Assembly (NCBI GenBank): GCA_014529385.2
Contig: CM043942.1
Coordinates: 32,157,469 to 32,221,468, forward strand
DNA from: Adiantum capillus-veneris
Lineage: Eukaryota; Streptophyta; Polypodiopsida; Polypodiales; Pteridaceae
DNA: 64,000 bases
Direction of reading: 5' to 3'
Below the pieces are notes generated by a model. The model had not been told where the DNA came from. It made no database searches and saw nothing but the letters and a program-made list of their open reading frames with translations. The translations under genes and the position numbers were made by a program. Positions 54,887 to 64,000 of the stretch are shown here, piece by piece; the first letter of the stretch is position 1, and every line of letters starts with the position of its first letter.

Positions 54887-55422
54887 AATTCAAGTCACCA
54901 GGGTGCAAAAAACACTCTTTGGCATAGTCAGAGTTGGACTGCTGAGCCTAAAATGAGCAAAGCATTAGACCCAAAGCTTCAAGTCATATTAAACTCTATG
55001 CTAAGAGTCGTAGTTATTAGGCTTACGCTCAAGCTGGAAGAGTTGAGCATATATAAAGTTATGTTGCTCATGTTGGATGAGATGAGCATAAGAGTCGAAG
55101 TCTATTAACTTACAATTGGTGGAGTGTCGTAGAGTCCAACACTCATGCATAGTGCACAGTAAGATAAGAGCACATATCCTCATCAACGAAAACCATTCTT
55201 AAAGGGGTGCCAGCTTTCAAAGCCATGTCATATGATTTTATAGCTACACCATCTTTTTGAATAACCCCTCAAAATCTTTCTTGCACAGCATATTGTTTTC
55301 CATGCATTTCTGTGTATGCATAAATAGGATGTCCCATCATCGGACATAGGCATTAGACACTCTTTTTTCCTTACACCTATGCACCTTGAGTGGACTACAA
55401 TAGGCAACAAACCAATGTCATG

Positions 55423-55824
55423 CTAACCAACAAAGCCATGCAGTGGGGGCACTACTGGGCGAATATTAGGCTTGGTGACTGCCCAATGTTTCCTATCGCT
55501 TGGCGTTGACCTTGCTTTTAAAGTCATTACATACGACAATTGAGTTAATACGGAGCGAATAGGGCGCTTGGAGACTACCCAATGCCTCCTATCGCTTGGT
55601 ACTGACTTTGGGGTTAAAATCATTACATGTGACAATGGAGTCAGCACCGAGCGAATATCAGGCTTGGTGACTGCCCAATGCTCCCCATCGCTTGGTGTTG
55701 ACCTTGGCAAATTGACATCGACCCAGTACACTTCCACGGATATCACATTTTTTAATTCCATAACTATCAGTGAATAATCCATTGAGTATTTTATTAATAT
55801 TTCCCATGCTAATAAGTACTCCAA
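55423..55824 (-). CDS. ORF with 32-residue tandem repeats, unknown
   Basis: The 133-aa frame begins MEYLLAWEILIKYSMDYSLI and then holds nearly three units of 32 residues with the consensus STPSDRxHWAVTKPxIRSVL plus TxLSHVMxL. DNA period is 96 bp (cttgg at 55,471, 55,567 and 55,663), exactly 32 codons, so the frame is kept through the array. No known family. Charged and aromatic positions (HW, KP, IRSVL) are conserved between units. Whether it is translated is unknown. Confidence 0.45.
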   Translation of the reverse strand: MEYLLAWEILIKYSMDYSLIVMELKNVISVEVYWVDVNLPRSTPSDGEHWAVTKPDIRSVLTPLSHVMILTPKSVPSDRRHWVVSKRPIRSVLTQLSYVMTLKARSTPSDRKHWAVTKPNIRPVVPPLHGFVG

Positions 55825-55875
55825 TAATGCGCGTATCCCAAAGGCACTTTTTTCCCACTGGGTTTTTTCCCTTTG

Positions 55876-56927
55876 GTCATCCAGGTATTAAACCCTAATT
55901 TAGACCCTCATCATACTATTTCCCTTGTACATACTTTTCGTAAATAAATAGAAGCCTCCTCATTATGCTATTATAACGGACAAATGCAACATCATCTCTC
56001 ACATCAGACATATTCATACCAATGAAGATACTACAGCAAATTGAACCTCATCAAAAAATTCAACGACGTATGAAGACAATCAGCCCATCAACAACCAATC
56101 GGAAACCTTCCACAACCTCCACAGACACTTTTCAACAGTGCTCGAGGACGGGCACTAAAATCAGAAGGGGGGAATGTTAACTGAGTCAAACATCAGTTAA
56201 CAGAAGCTGCTAAAGACCGAAGACCGAAGGCGTACAAATGCACATCGAGGATGAATACAAAGAAGCATTGAGGATTAGAGTTAAACACTTTTCACATTTT
56301 TCCAAAATGACCATGTATTGTAATTTCCCAAATTATTTAGCCATTGTGATAATTGTAACGTGTTACAGGCTCAATAAGAGTTCCAAGGTGTAAAGTATAG
56401 GTCATCTAGGTATTAAACCCTAATTTAGACCCTCATCATACTATTTCCCTTGTACATACTTTTCGTAAATAAATAGAAGCCTCCTCATTATGCTATTACA
56501 ACGGACAAATGCAACATCATCTCTCACATCAGACATATTCGTACCAATGAAGATGCTGCAAAAAATTGAACCTCATCAAAAAATTCAATGACATATGAAG
56601 ACAATCAGCCCATCAACAACCAATCGAAAACCTTCCACAACCTCCATAGACACTTTTCAATAGTGCCCGAGGACAGGCACTAAAATCGGAAGGGGGGAAT
56701 GTTAACTGAGTCAAACCTCAGTTAACAGAAGCTGCTAAAGACCGAGGACTGAAGACATACAAATGCACATCAAGAATGAATACAAAGAAGCAGTGAGGAT
56801 TGGAGTTACACACTTTTCACATTTTTCCAAAATGACCATGTATTGTAATTTCCCAAATTATTTAGCCATTGTGATAATTGTCACGTGTTACGGGCTCCAT
56901 AAGAGTTCCAAGGTGTAAAGCATAGGT
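55876..56927 (+). repeat. 525-bp direct duplication across polypurine tract and LTR start
   Basis: 55,876-56,400 and 56,401-56,927 are nearly identical. Each has CAGGTATTAAACCCTAATTT-like text, then AGTGC(T/C)CGAGGAC, the purine tract GAAGGGGGGAA, and TGTTAACTGAGTC. The TGTTAACTGA is mirrored by TCAGTTAACA eight or nine bases on (56,175-56,202 and 56,700-56,727). A tract followed by TGTTAAC is an internal-to-LTR border, so a 3' end segment is duplicated in tandem. Confidence 0.85.
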
Positions 56928-57165
56928 CAGTTATTGTACCTAGGTTGCAGTTACAATAAGTGTGGAGCCTTAAAGGTCTTGGACACCGGACATTACACAC
57001 TTTAGACCTTGGCTAAGGTATTAAAGCCAGATTTTATTAATTTTTTGGATAAGAAATACACAGCGTGAGCGAACGGCACTCACTTCTCTCCTTCTCGCGC
57101 TTCCTACTCCCTCTCTGGTTGTCACATTGCGATTGCATTTGTTGCATTGTAACCGCAGGTAAGAG
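56700..57165 (+). mobile_element. Putative LTR following the duplication
   Basis: From TGTTAACTGA at 56,700 the sequence runs through AATTTTTTGGATAAG, CT-rich leader text (TCTCTCCTTCTCGCGCTTCC) and GTAACCGCAGGTAAGAGC. The layout of promoter-like AT-rich block, CT-rich leader and splice-like GTAAG resembles the putative LTR at 11,106. The right border is uncertain. Confidence 0.4.
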
Positions 57166-57659
57166 CTATACGCATTGATGTAAGCAGTTCACAGTATATC
57201 GTAGCTTTTGGCGTCGTCGACCCGCGGCCTAATTTCATCATAACTAGGAATTTACACTTTTAAATAGAGAACTAAGCATAGTCAGGGTATTGGGGCATCA
57301 TTGCTAAGCATTTAGATGCATCCTGGGTTGAAAACGACTAGGTCAAAAATCCACTGCTATTAATAATCATGATTTTGGAACTTGACTTAAAGTGGGGTTT
57401 GAGACCATAAGCATGTGTGCTTAGGTCTTATAAACTTGTCCTAGAAGTTTCATTACGCTTGGATGTCATTTGATGCTGTAATGGATGTGATTTGTTTACC
57501 GATGAGTGATTGACTTTTGGTGATTTCAGTCACTTGAGTGTAGCTTACGTTAGATGCGAGTTGTTAGTTGTTTTTCAAGAGATTGACAACCTCTTGTAGC
57601 CTCTATGCACTACTTGAGTCAACTTGATTGACACATGGTATCCCTCATACATATGTGCA
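57166..57659. other. Leader-like sequence, no gene
   Basis: A half-like palindrome TTAATAATCATGATT at about 57,359 resembles the array motif and suggests the start of another array copy. Nothing else is seen. Confidence 0.45.
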
Positions 57660-58519
57660 CTATGAGGGGCTACCTCTATTACGTACCACCAGTTTGAAAC
57701 GGACTTTGTAGTGAGGGCGCCCGACGTGCATTAAGTCTGGATCCACATGTGACACATGCTCTATATCCGCTTGTTTGAAGCCCTGCATATATACACATGA
57801 CAATAGATAAGCTTGAGAAAAACCAAGGTTTATAGTGTTTGAGTTTGAGTATAAATCACATGAGCATTCTGTTAATCCGGGATAGTCATGCATGGTCCCT
57901 ATTAGAATGCCTCTGATCAAAGTATTCTGTCGACCTGTGTGTCGGCTCATATCCACCACTTCTATGCCAATCTACAATTGTTGTAGCTCTTCCAATACTG
58001 GAGAAGATACTCGTCCATATTCTTCACTTTATATCGCCCCGGCACAATCAAGCTTAGAAATAGGTGCCCCTTCTTGGTAGTCAACCACGGGGGAATGTTG
58101 TAGTTGACGATGGCAACGTGCCATACACTGTAAGATGTTGACCTCTGACCAAATTTATTAACGCCATCCATAGCCAAGCCTATGCGCAAATTTTGAGCTT
58201 CCCTAGCAAAATCCGTCCATGTATCGTCTATATGTTTCCAGGCTGCACAATCTGCAGGAATCCATAGCACACCATCCGAAGATCTATTCGCCTTGTGCCA
58301 TGATGCTAGGGTGGCCATGGACTTACATTTGAAGAAATGATTGATGCAAGAAAGCTGAGAAAAATGTTGCAAAATCTTTTGTGGAATTTTTGGTACGTGG
58401 AGATCTACTCGATATCTCTTGGAATCACATTTCGGACACTTCTCCATGTCCATGCATTCCTCTCTAAAAAGAATGCAGTGGTTAGGACAAACGTGAATCG
58501 ACTTGTAATCCATCCCCAA
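57660..58519 (-). pseudogene. CACTA transposase (TNP2 family), C-terminal part
   Basis: 58,519-57,962 (185 aa) has CPKCDSKRYRVDLHVPKIPQ, FSQLSCINHFFKCKSMATLA SWHKANRSSDGVLWIPADCA AWKHID, then LRIGLAMDGVNKFGQRSTSY SVWHVAIVNYNIPPWLTTKK and LSLIVPGRYKVKNMDEYLL. This matches the plant TNP2 pattern in order. In MDGVN the Asp is a likely catalytic residue. A frameshift near 57,960 leads to 57,959-57,660 (99 aa) with DMSRHTGRQNTLIRGILIGT MHDYPGL, the next TNP2 block. The second part fades after about residue 40. The transposase would cut and paste CACTA elements. It is truncated and broken. Confidence 0.88.
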
Positions 58520-58698
58520 GTTTTGCTAGATCTTTCTTGCTTCCTCTTTGGAATCTGGCATCACATTATCAGCTGCTGACAGTATGTGCTCTTTGAGCAA
58601 TCTACACATTGAAAAAAATTGTGGTACACTTGTGTAAGTAATCTATCAGAACATTATATATCTAGAGTTTTTTATTGAAGTAAACACATTGTAATATA

Positions 58699-59287
58699 TC
58701 ACCTAAAAAGAATTGTGATGCTATTGACACTCCATCCAAACTTTGTCTGCATGTTGAGAAGAACCAGGAGCGCCTTCAATCTAGACACACATGCTCCATC
58801 ATACAATGGTGTATTGGCTTCACTTTTCATATCATCATAGATAAGCCTTTCTGAATCCATGATCGTCTCGATCATTTCATCGATCTCGGGCTCAAACATA
58901 GCCTCGTTGAGAATGTGGTCTGCATGATCATCCTTCAAGCTGCCAGAGGCTACATCTTGTGGCCTTACGTATGCTGCTTGACCAAAGCGCCTACGAATAC
59001 ATCTATTGGGTTGCAAGATTGCTGCCTGTTGACAAAGAAATGCGTTATAATTGTCCACAACTTGATCTATAAATAGATGAATCAAACTCGCCAAATTCGC
59101 GAACATGCTGCAAAAAAACTCGTCTTGTCCGTCGCACAACATGTTTGCATTGATTATAAGGACATAAGATCCTTGTTGAGACATAGGTGTTTCTGTTGGA
59201 CGGCCCCACATTGTCGTCACTACTCATAATGAATGAAATAACCTTATAATCTGGACATAAATTTAATGTTCTATTGGCATCCTCCAT
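58699..59287 (-). pseudogene. CACTA transposase (TNP2 family), N-terminal part
   Basis: 59,287-59,045 gives MEDANRTLNLCPDYKVISFI and MSSDDNVGPSNRNTYVSTRILCPY NQCKHVVRRTRRVFLQHVRE FG in one frame; 59,220-58,699 overlaps in another frame with VDNYNAFLCQQAAIL, DDHADHILNEAMFEPEIDEM, KSEANTPLYDGACVSRLKAL LVLLNMQTKFGWSVNSITIL. CPYNQC and the CVSRLKALLVLLNMQTKFGW block (usual TNP2: SxLsalLkLLniKvkxgwSd) identify it. Between this and the C-terminal part, about 58,520-58,698, a stretch with EIDYLHKCTTI-type readings may be an intron. The N-terminal end abuts a (CT)n array. Confidence 0.8.
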
Positions 59288-59288
59288 C

Positions 59289-59291
<3 letters not shown>

Positions 59292-59370
<79 letters not shown>
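59292..59370. repeat. (CT)n microsatellite, 79 bp
   Basis: A pure CT run directly upstream (on the minus strand) of the TNP2 N-terminus, followed by TTGATCACACTG. Confidence 0.97.
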
Positions 59371-59373
<3 letters not shown>

Positions 59374-59535
59374 ATCACACTGTAAACTACCTCACATTCT
59401 CTAGTCATGTCCAATCCCCGCACCCCTCGGTTTAGAGGTGCACGGAGATCAAAACCACCGGGTTATAATCTCGTCTTTATTGGTCAATTCCTAATATTTG
59501 TGGGCACGAGAAATCTACACACCCACCTCTATATG

Positions 59536-60220
59536 ATAGTGCATGTAGTGAACAAAACCCCTTTGCCTCTTCTTTAGCTGTAGCAATTCGCAGCATCTTA
59601 AGATCTCTTCATAGCAGATCCTTGTTCGAGGGATTACTTAGCACATTACATGTTGGCCTCCAATCTAAGTATCATGCCATTGAAAGCTTTCCAACTTAAG
59701 GTCGCATCCGTAGAGAGGAAGAGAGGGATCACCGTTGGCCTAACTCTAATTTTTTTCCATGACAATGATTGTAGTTGAAAAAACCCCTTTGCATCTTCTT
59801 AGCTGTAGCAATTCACAGCATCTTAACATCTCTTCACAGCAGATTGATCCTTGTTCGAGGGATTACTTAGCACATTACATGTTGGCCTCCAATCTGAGTA
59901 TCATGTCGTTGAAAGCTTTCCAACTTAAGGTCGCATCCGTAGAGAGGAAGAGAGGGATCACCGTTGGCCTAACTCTAATTTTTTTCCATGACAGTGCATG
60001 TCGTGGACAAAACCCCTTTGCCTCTTCTTTAGTTGTAGCAATTCACAGCATCTTAACATCTCTTCACAGCAGATTGATCCTTGTTCGAGGGATTACTTAG
60101 CACATTACAGGTTGGCCTCCAATCTGAGTATCATGCCGTTGAAAGCTTTCCAACTTAAGGTCGCATCCGTAGAGAGGAAGAGAGGGATCACCATTGGCCT
60201 AACTCTAATTTTTTTTCGTA
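59536..60220. repeat. Three tandem units of about 227 bp
   Basis: CCCCTTTGC recurs at about 59,558, 59,784 and 60,013 and each unit runs to CTCTAATTTTTTTCC/CG. The units share CAGATCCTTGTTCGAGGG, ATGTTGGCCTCCAATCT and GCTTTCCAACTTAAGG, with a 4-bp TTGA insertion in units 2 and 3. Open frames across the array are 113 and 80 aa; they are repeats of one another, with no motif. Confidence 0.92.
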
Positions 60221-60240
60221 ATCCCGAAGGTACACTTTAA

Positions 60241-60439
60241 TATAAAAACTAAATCCAAAATATAATCTTAAATCTAATCTAATTGAACATATGGTGATTC
60301 TGAGCTAATTGAACATGGTTAGTGGGTGAGTTAATAGGTGTCAAATTCTGATGGGAATATACATATCGTTGTGTACCTAGTGTTTGCTCTTTGGGCAAAG
60401 CCTTGAGCTTAGCTGAAACTCCCTCTTCATTGACATGCC
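60241..60439. other. AT-rich spacer
   Basis: No gene or repeat is seen beyond 'aatctaatctaattgaacat', which leads into the hexamer-like tract. Confidence 0.6.
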
Positions 60440-60770
60440 CTAAAATCTAACCTAAATCTAAATCTAACCAAATCTTAAATCTAACCTAGCTAATCTTAAA
60501 TCTTTCTCTAATCTATAATCTAACATAAATCTAAATCTCATCTAATCTTAAACTCAACATAAACCTAAATCTAATCTAATCTTAAATCTAACATAAACCT
60601 AAATGTAATGTAACTTAAATGTAATCTAACCTAATTTTAAATTTAGCAGAATTTTTTTTATGAGTTAAATGTAATCTAACCTAATCTTAAATCTTAATCT
60701 AACCCAATCTTAAATGTAATTTTAAATCTAACCTAACCCTAAATCTTAATATAACATTTCATTTCATATT
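60440..60770. repeat. Degenerate TAAATCTAAC-type repeat (telomere-like)
   Basis: About 330 bp of variants of AAATCTAACC, AATCTTAAATC and ACATAAACCTAAATC. TAACCCTAAATC at about 60,733 resembles the plant telomere unit CCCTAAA. It ends in TATAACATTTCATTTCAT and a CT array. A diverged interstitial telomere-like tract is one reading; a simple AT-rich satellite is another. Confidence 0.6.
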
Positions 60771-60779
60771 TTCTCTAAT

Positions 60780-60781
<2 letters not shown>

Positions 60782-60837
<56 letters not shown>

Positions 60838-60955
60838 CTCTTTGTTTTCTCCCTTTACCTCTCTCTTTTTGTCTTCTCGACCTCTCTCTCTCTCTCTTTC
60901 TTTTTCTTTTCTCTCTCTCTCTCTCCCTCTTTCTCTTTCTCTTTGTTTTCTCCTC

Positions 60956-61039
<84 letters not shown>

Positions 61040-61164
61040 GACACAATGTGTGTGTGTGTGTGTGTGTGTGATTGAGAGGGAGAGAGATAAAGAGGGGAAC
61101 ATGAGAGGGAGGAGAGGGAAGGAGCATACCTGGCTCTCCTTCCTCTCCGCGCGCGCGTGCGCGC

Positions 61165-61223
<59 letters not shown>

Positions 61224-61260
61224 GGGGGGTGGAGGGGGGAAGAGAGAGAGAGAGGGAGAG
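60782..61260. repeat. Compound (CT)(CA)(TG)(GCGT)(GA) microsatellite
   Basis: CT runs at 60,782-60,830 and 60,961-60,999, a CA run to about 61,036, a TG run at 61,047-61,070, and an unbroken alternating purine-pyrimidine tract CGCGCGCGCGTG...(GT)n at 61,148-61,221, then GA to about 61,258. The CT-CA block and the TG-GA blocks are mutually complementary. Several frames through it are artefacts. Confidence 0.95.
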
Positions 61261-62356
61261 CATGGGTTTACCTATTTCGCTAGAGCATCGAAACTTAGAT
61301 CTGAGATCTGAGTTTTTGACGCTCTCGGTTTAACTTTTACCCCTATCTCGGCGTCGCTATGAGCGTCACTATGACCATCGCTATGCAACAAATATGATGC
61401 CGTGTATTTTAGCATTTGAGCCGCACACTGCTAGCATTGCTAATATGAAGAACCTATTGTAGTGTATTGAATATCAAGAAATTCATATGACTCATCACCT
61501 TCCGTAGCATCGCGGATACCCCCCATGCGAGTCTCTGACTGTCGCAAGCCATCATGGGGATGATCAAGCGAATTGTTCTCAAAGTCCAATTTCATATTGA
61601 GATCCGAATCCATGACAACACTGTGTAGTGTGAGAGAGAGAAGGAAGAGTACTTGACCTTCTAAAAATTATGAATTTTAAAAGACTGGTTATCGTTACCA
61701 ACCCCATCCGTAGAGCAATTTTGAGAAACAGGACTCCATGTTGGTGTTCTTGGAATTGCCGTTGAGGATGGAATCTCGTGCTGGATTGCAAGAAAAAATC
61801 AAGTGTGGTTGCCTTGAGCACTAGTACTGCACCGGCTTTGGAGCTTTGATAGATTGGAGGTAACTTGAATTAATTGTACGACTTCAAATGAATTTACGCA
61901 GAAAAGTTTTGTAGGTTTGCCTGTGATTTCCCGGCCTGCCTGCGAGCCACTGTCAAAAATGTTTTGCTTCGATGCTTGTATTGAGCCTTGCTTGGAGTTT
62001 CACAAAAGAGAAGGGGGGTACCCCACTGTGGGTACCCTTGCCAACTTGAAATAGGTCCTAAGGCCAAGGGCCTTAGGCATTTGAATATAAACCCACAGCT
62101 TCAAAAGAAGCCATGGTAGTAGCACGGGTAGCGTGCGAGGAAGAAAGTGCCATGCCGAGCGGTGTGTTGCATGTCGGGCTCTGAGCCTGAGTCAAAAAAC
62201 ACTCACACGGCCCCGCGAGCTCTTCCTTCCCAAGCCCCCTTGCACACAGTGCTCTTCCCTCGTCCTCATCCCCGCCTTGCAATAGGTCACTTCCACTGCT
62301 TTCTTTGCATGTACATGCAAAAAGTAGAAGACCAACCCCTTGCCTGGCTAATTTTA
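61261..62356. other. No recognised gene
   Basis: A short perfect palindrome-like GGGGTACCCCACTGTGGGTACCC lies at about 62,016. Frames 61,821-61,579 and 62,369-62,073 (-) have no motif. Sequence left of 62,357 may be the internal start of an LTR element on the minus strand. Confidence 0.5.
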
Positions 62357-62700
62357 GCTCTGATACCACTATGAAGCCCAGGGAATTACCTGCTTGGATT
62401 CACCACCCAGCCTCCCATATATTTAGCCCTTGGCTTGAATCCCCAATCCACACTGATAGCCGGCCGCTTGGCCCGGGTTTGTGACCCCCCCGGAATACCC
62501 TTGGCGTGACATGGGAAGCCTTGGTCATTGCTGGCAAACAAAAGACAAGGCAGGGGATGCACATCTTAACAGATGATGCAAAGGGTCTCAATTCCAACCC
62601 CATGAGGGGAAAAGTATTTGCCCACTGTAAGGACAAAAGGGGGAAGAAGATTCTCCCATAGCAAGAGACCCAATTATGTTTGACTCAAAGTTTTCATAAG
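62357..62700 (-). mobile_element. Primer-binding site and orphan LTR (minus strand)
   Basis: GCTCTGATACCA at 62,357-62,368 is the complement of the initiator tRNA-Met primer site, perfect over 12 bases. TGAAGCCCAGGG at 62,372 is then the LTR end, as in the copia element at 43,467 (TGAAGGGG). The LTR body (about 62,372 to about 62,700) has no partner in the window and the other end is not defined. Confidence 0.65.
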
Positions 62701-62879
62701 TCAAAGAATTCTTCTTGGTTTCTAGAATTTTAATTTTTTGAATCGTTAGGCTAAGCCATGTGCATGTCTCTCAAATATGTGGATTGTACAACTTTGGTAA
62801 AGAACCCTATAGAACAATGAAACAAGTTTGTGTCTCTCTCTTTAGCATGTCTTTTGAGTGAAGGGTTGGGTGTACTCTA

Positions 62880-62883
<4 letters not shown>

Positions 62884-62926
<43 letters not shown>
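62884..62926. repeat. (CT)n microsatellite
   Basis: A pure CT run followed by TATATAACTTC. Confidence 0.95.
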
Positions 62927-62931
<5 letters not shown>

Positions 62932-63059
62932 ACTTCAAATCCACATATATCAAAGGTATATTGACTAAAAAATCCATTGAGCTTCGGAGAGAGAGATGCG
63001 TACTTCAATGAAAGCTACCATGACGACGACGAATGCACTACATCCTCGGATAGGACCGA

Positions 63060-63229
63060 AGTTGGACATTCTTGGACACTCATGTTTATTTTATCTTTCA
63101 TTTTACTTTACTATATTTTATACTCAGACATTGTATTAAATCAAACAAGATTGTATCAATTTGGTCTCACATGTCACTTTGGCCCTTAGAAGACGTTCAC
63201 TATAACATTTCATTTCATTTCCCTCTCTC

Positions 63230-63266
<37 letters not shown>

Positions 63267-63455
63267 TTGTATTAAATTCACCAACATTATATCAATTTGG
63301 TCTCACATGTCATTTTGGTTTAGAATATGTTTAATATAAAATTTTATTTTATTCTATTTTATACTCAAAAATTGTATTAAATTGCACCAAGATTGTATCA
63401 ATTTGGTCTCACATGCCATTTTGGCCTTTAGAAGACATTAATATAACATTTCATT

Positions 63456-63500
<45 letters not shown>
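63060..63500. repeat. Tandem units ending in CT arrays
   Basis: The phrase ATTGTATTAAAT...ATCAATTTGGTCTCACATG occurs at 63,132, 63,267 and 63,370. Two of the units end in ATAACATTTCATTTCAT followed by CT runs (63,222-63,247, with a CA tail, and 63,459-63,500). The middle unit lacks the CT run. Confidence 0.88.
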
Positions 63501-63504
<4 letters not shown>

Positions 63505-63773
63505 GCCTCAAAGGGCAATGATTAAATTGATTAAAGATATAACATTGTAAGATAAACCAACTTTAAAAATGAACACTATAAGAGGAGTAGTCTATAACCG
63601 CTAGCATTGCCGTGGAAAGAGAAAATATTGCATACGCAGTGATAACCGCAACTCATATCACGGTAGTGGTTTGAAAGCAATTATTCCGACAATAGTTGTG
63701 GTATTATACCCCCAGCTATTACCCATCCATTGTTGCATGTATGACCGCGCTAATTACCGCTAACCGCCTATTC
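63501..63773. other. Short stretch with ATTACCGC-type phrases
   Basis: No gene. Phrases GATAACCGC, ATTACCGCTAACCGCC and CGGTAGTGG recur and resemble the ATATTACCGCAGG units near 17,850. Confidence 0.4.
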
Positions 63774-63837
63774 AAAAATAAAGGTGCTCATTTGGGCCAC
63801 CCAAAATTGGGTGGCCCAAATGAGCACCTTTATTTTT
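63774..63837. repeat. Perfect hairpin, 30-bp arms, 4-base loop
   Basis: The left arm 63,774-63,803 (AAAAATAAAGGTGCTC...GGCCACCCA) and right arm 63,808-63,837 are exact reverse complements around AAAT. It is the tightest hairpin in the window. It could be the core of a small foldback element. Confidence 0.95.
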
Positions 63838-64000
63838 TACCTGCATAAAACAATGAAACATCAATTGTTTTCTGAAAGAGTATATAAAGAAAAGAAAGAA
63901 TTGAAATTGAATTTACTTTACCATGACAATTTAATGTGCAAAAGATTAACTATTTAAAAAAGTTACAAATAAAATGAAAATAGTTGTATATACATTGTGC

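Noticed and set aside
55568-55777. 69-aa plus-strand frame
   Set aside because: Antisense shadow of the 32-residue repeat ORF on the minus strand.
57608-59546. CACTA terminal repeats around the TNP2 relic
   Set aside because: CACTACTTGAGTC at 57,608 and TGCATGTAGTG near 59,536 share only a few bases; not convincing as ends.
59536-60220. CRISPR-like direct repeats
   Set aside because: Whole 227-bp units repeat without distinct spacers, in plant DNA; an ordinary tandem array.
59759-60240. Two similar ORFs of 113 and 80 aa
   Set aside because: They are the same 227-bp tandem unit read repeatedly; no coding motif.

Overview
This window is repeat-rich nuclear DNA from a land plant. The signs are several lineages of Ty3/gypsy and copia LTR retrotransposons, a CACTA (TNP2-type) transposase, a decayed pentatricopeptide-repeat (PPR) gene of the plant organelle type, primer-binding sites matching plant tRNAs, and many long pure (CT/GA)n and (TG/CA)n microsatellites. 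The PPR wording and the abundance of long GA/TG arrays make a seed-free plant such as a fern or lycophyte my best guess, but this is low confidence. No complete intact host gene is visible. Nearly every coding signal is a transposon or a broken gene.

Layout. 1-11,105 (+) is a decayed Ty3-type element ('A'): a leader with a palindrome array, an unusual first ORF, gag, protease, RT/RNase H, two successive H2C2 zinc-binding modules, an integrase core, and then a second, different retropepsin-like domain and a basic tail. Inside it, at 4,733-6,543, sits a foldback/Mutator-like element with roughly 500-bp inverted ends and four 60-bp hairpin units. 11,106-14,015 holds an LTR-like segment and the leader plus first ORF of a second element ('B') with the same palindrome array. 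14,121-14,748 is the 3' end of a spliced gene. 15.7-17.6 kb (-) holds a PPR pseudogene and an RT relic. 19.2-21.7 kb (+) is a Tat-like Ty3 relic with a second RNase H. 21,881-22,276 is a hairpin with 188-bp arms. 22.3-31.0 kb is mostly unrecognised, with an LTR relic, microsatellites, tandem hairpins and a frameshifted kinase-like pseudogene.

31,069-46,365 (-) is the best-preserved element ('C'): a Ty3-type retrotransposon with ~2.05-kb LTRs, a tRNA-Trp-like primer site, and gag to integrase. It carries two nested insertions. One is a 1,343-bp element with CACTAGAATGGTAAC termini flanked by TTAA in the 3' LTR. The other is a 3,879-bp gag-only copia element with a perfect TGTTG target duplication inside gag.

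46.4-50.6 kb holds poorly resolved sequence and a possible exon. 50.6-54.9 kb (+) is element 'D', which shares the palindrome array, the YxD-motif first ORF and the tail motif with element A but has no pol genes. 55.4-57.2 kb has a 32-residue tandem-repeat ORF and a 525-bp duplication spanning a polypurine tract and an LTR start. 57.7-59.3 kb (-) is a CACTA transposase relic. The remainder is tandem repeats, telomere-like hexamers, compound microsatellites, an orphan LTR/primer site and a perfect 30-bp-arm hairpin.

The window is best read as nested layers. Elements A, B and D are old relics of one palindrome-array family. Element C is younger, and the copia, TTAA and foldback insertions are later than their hosts.
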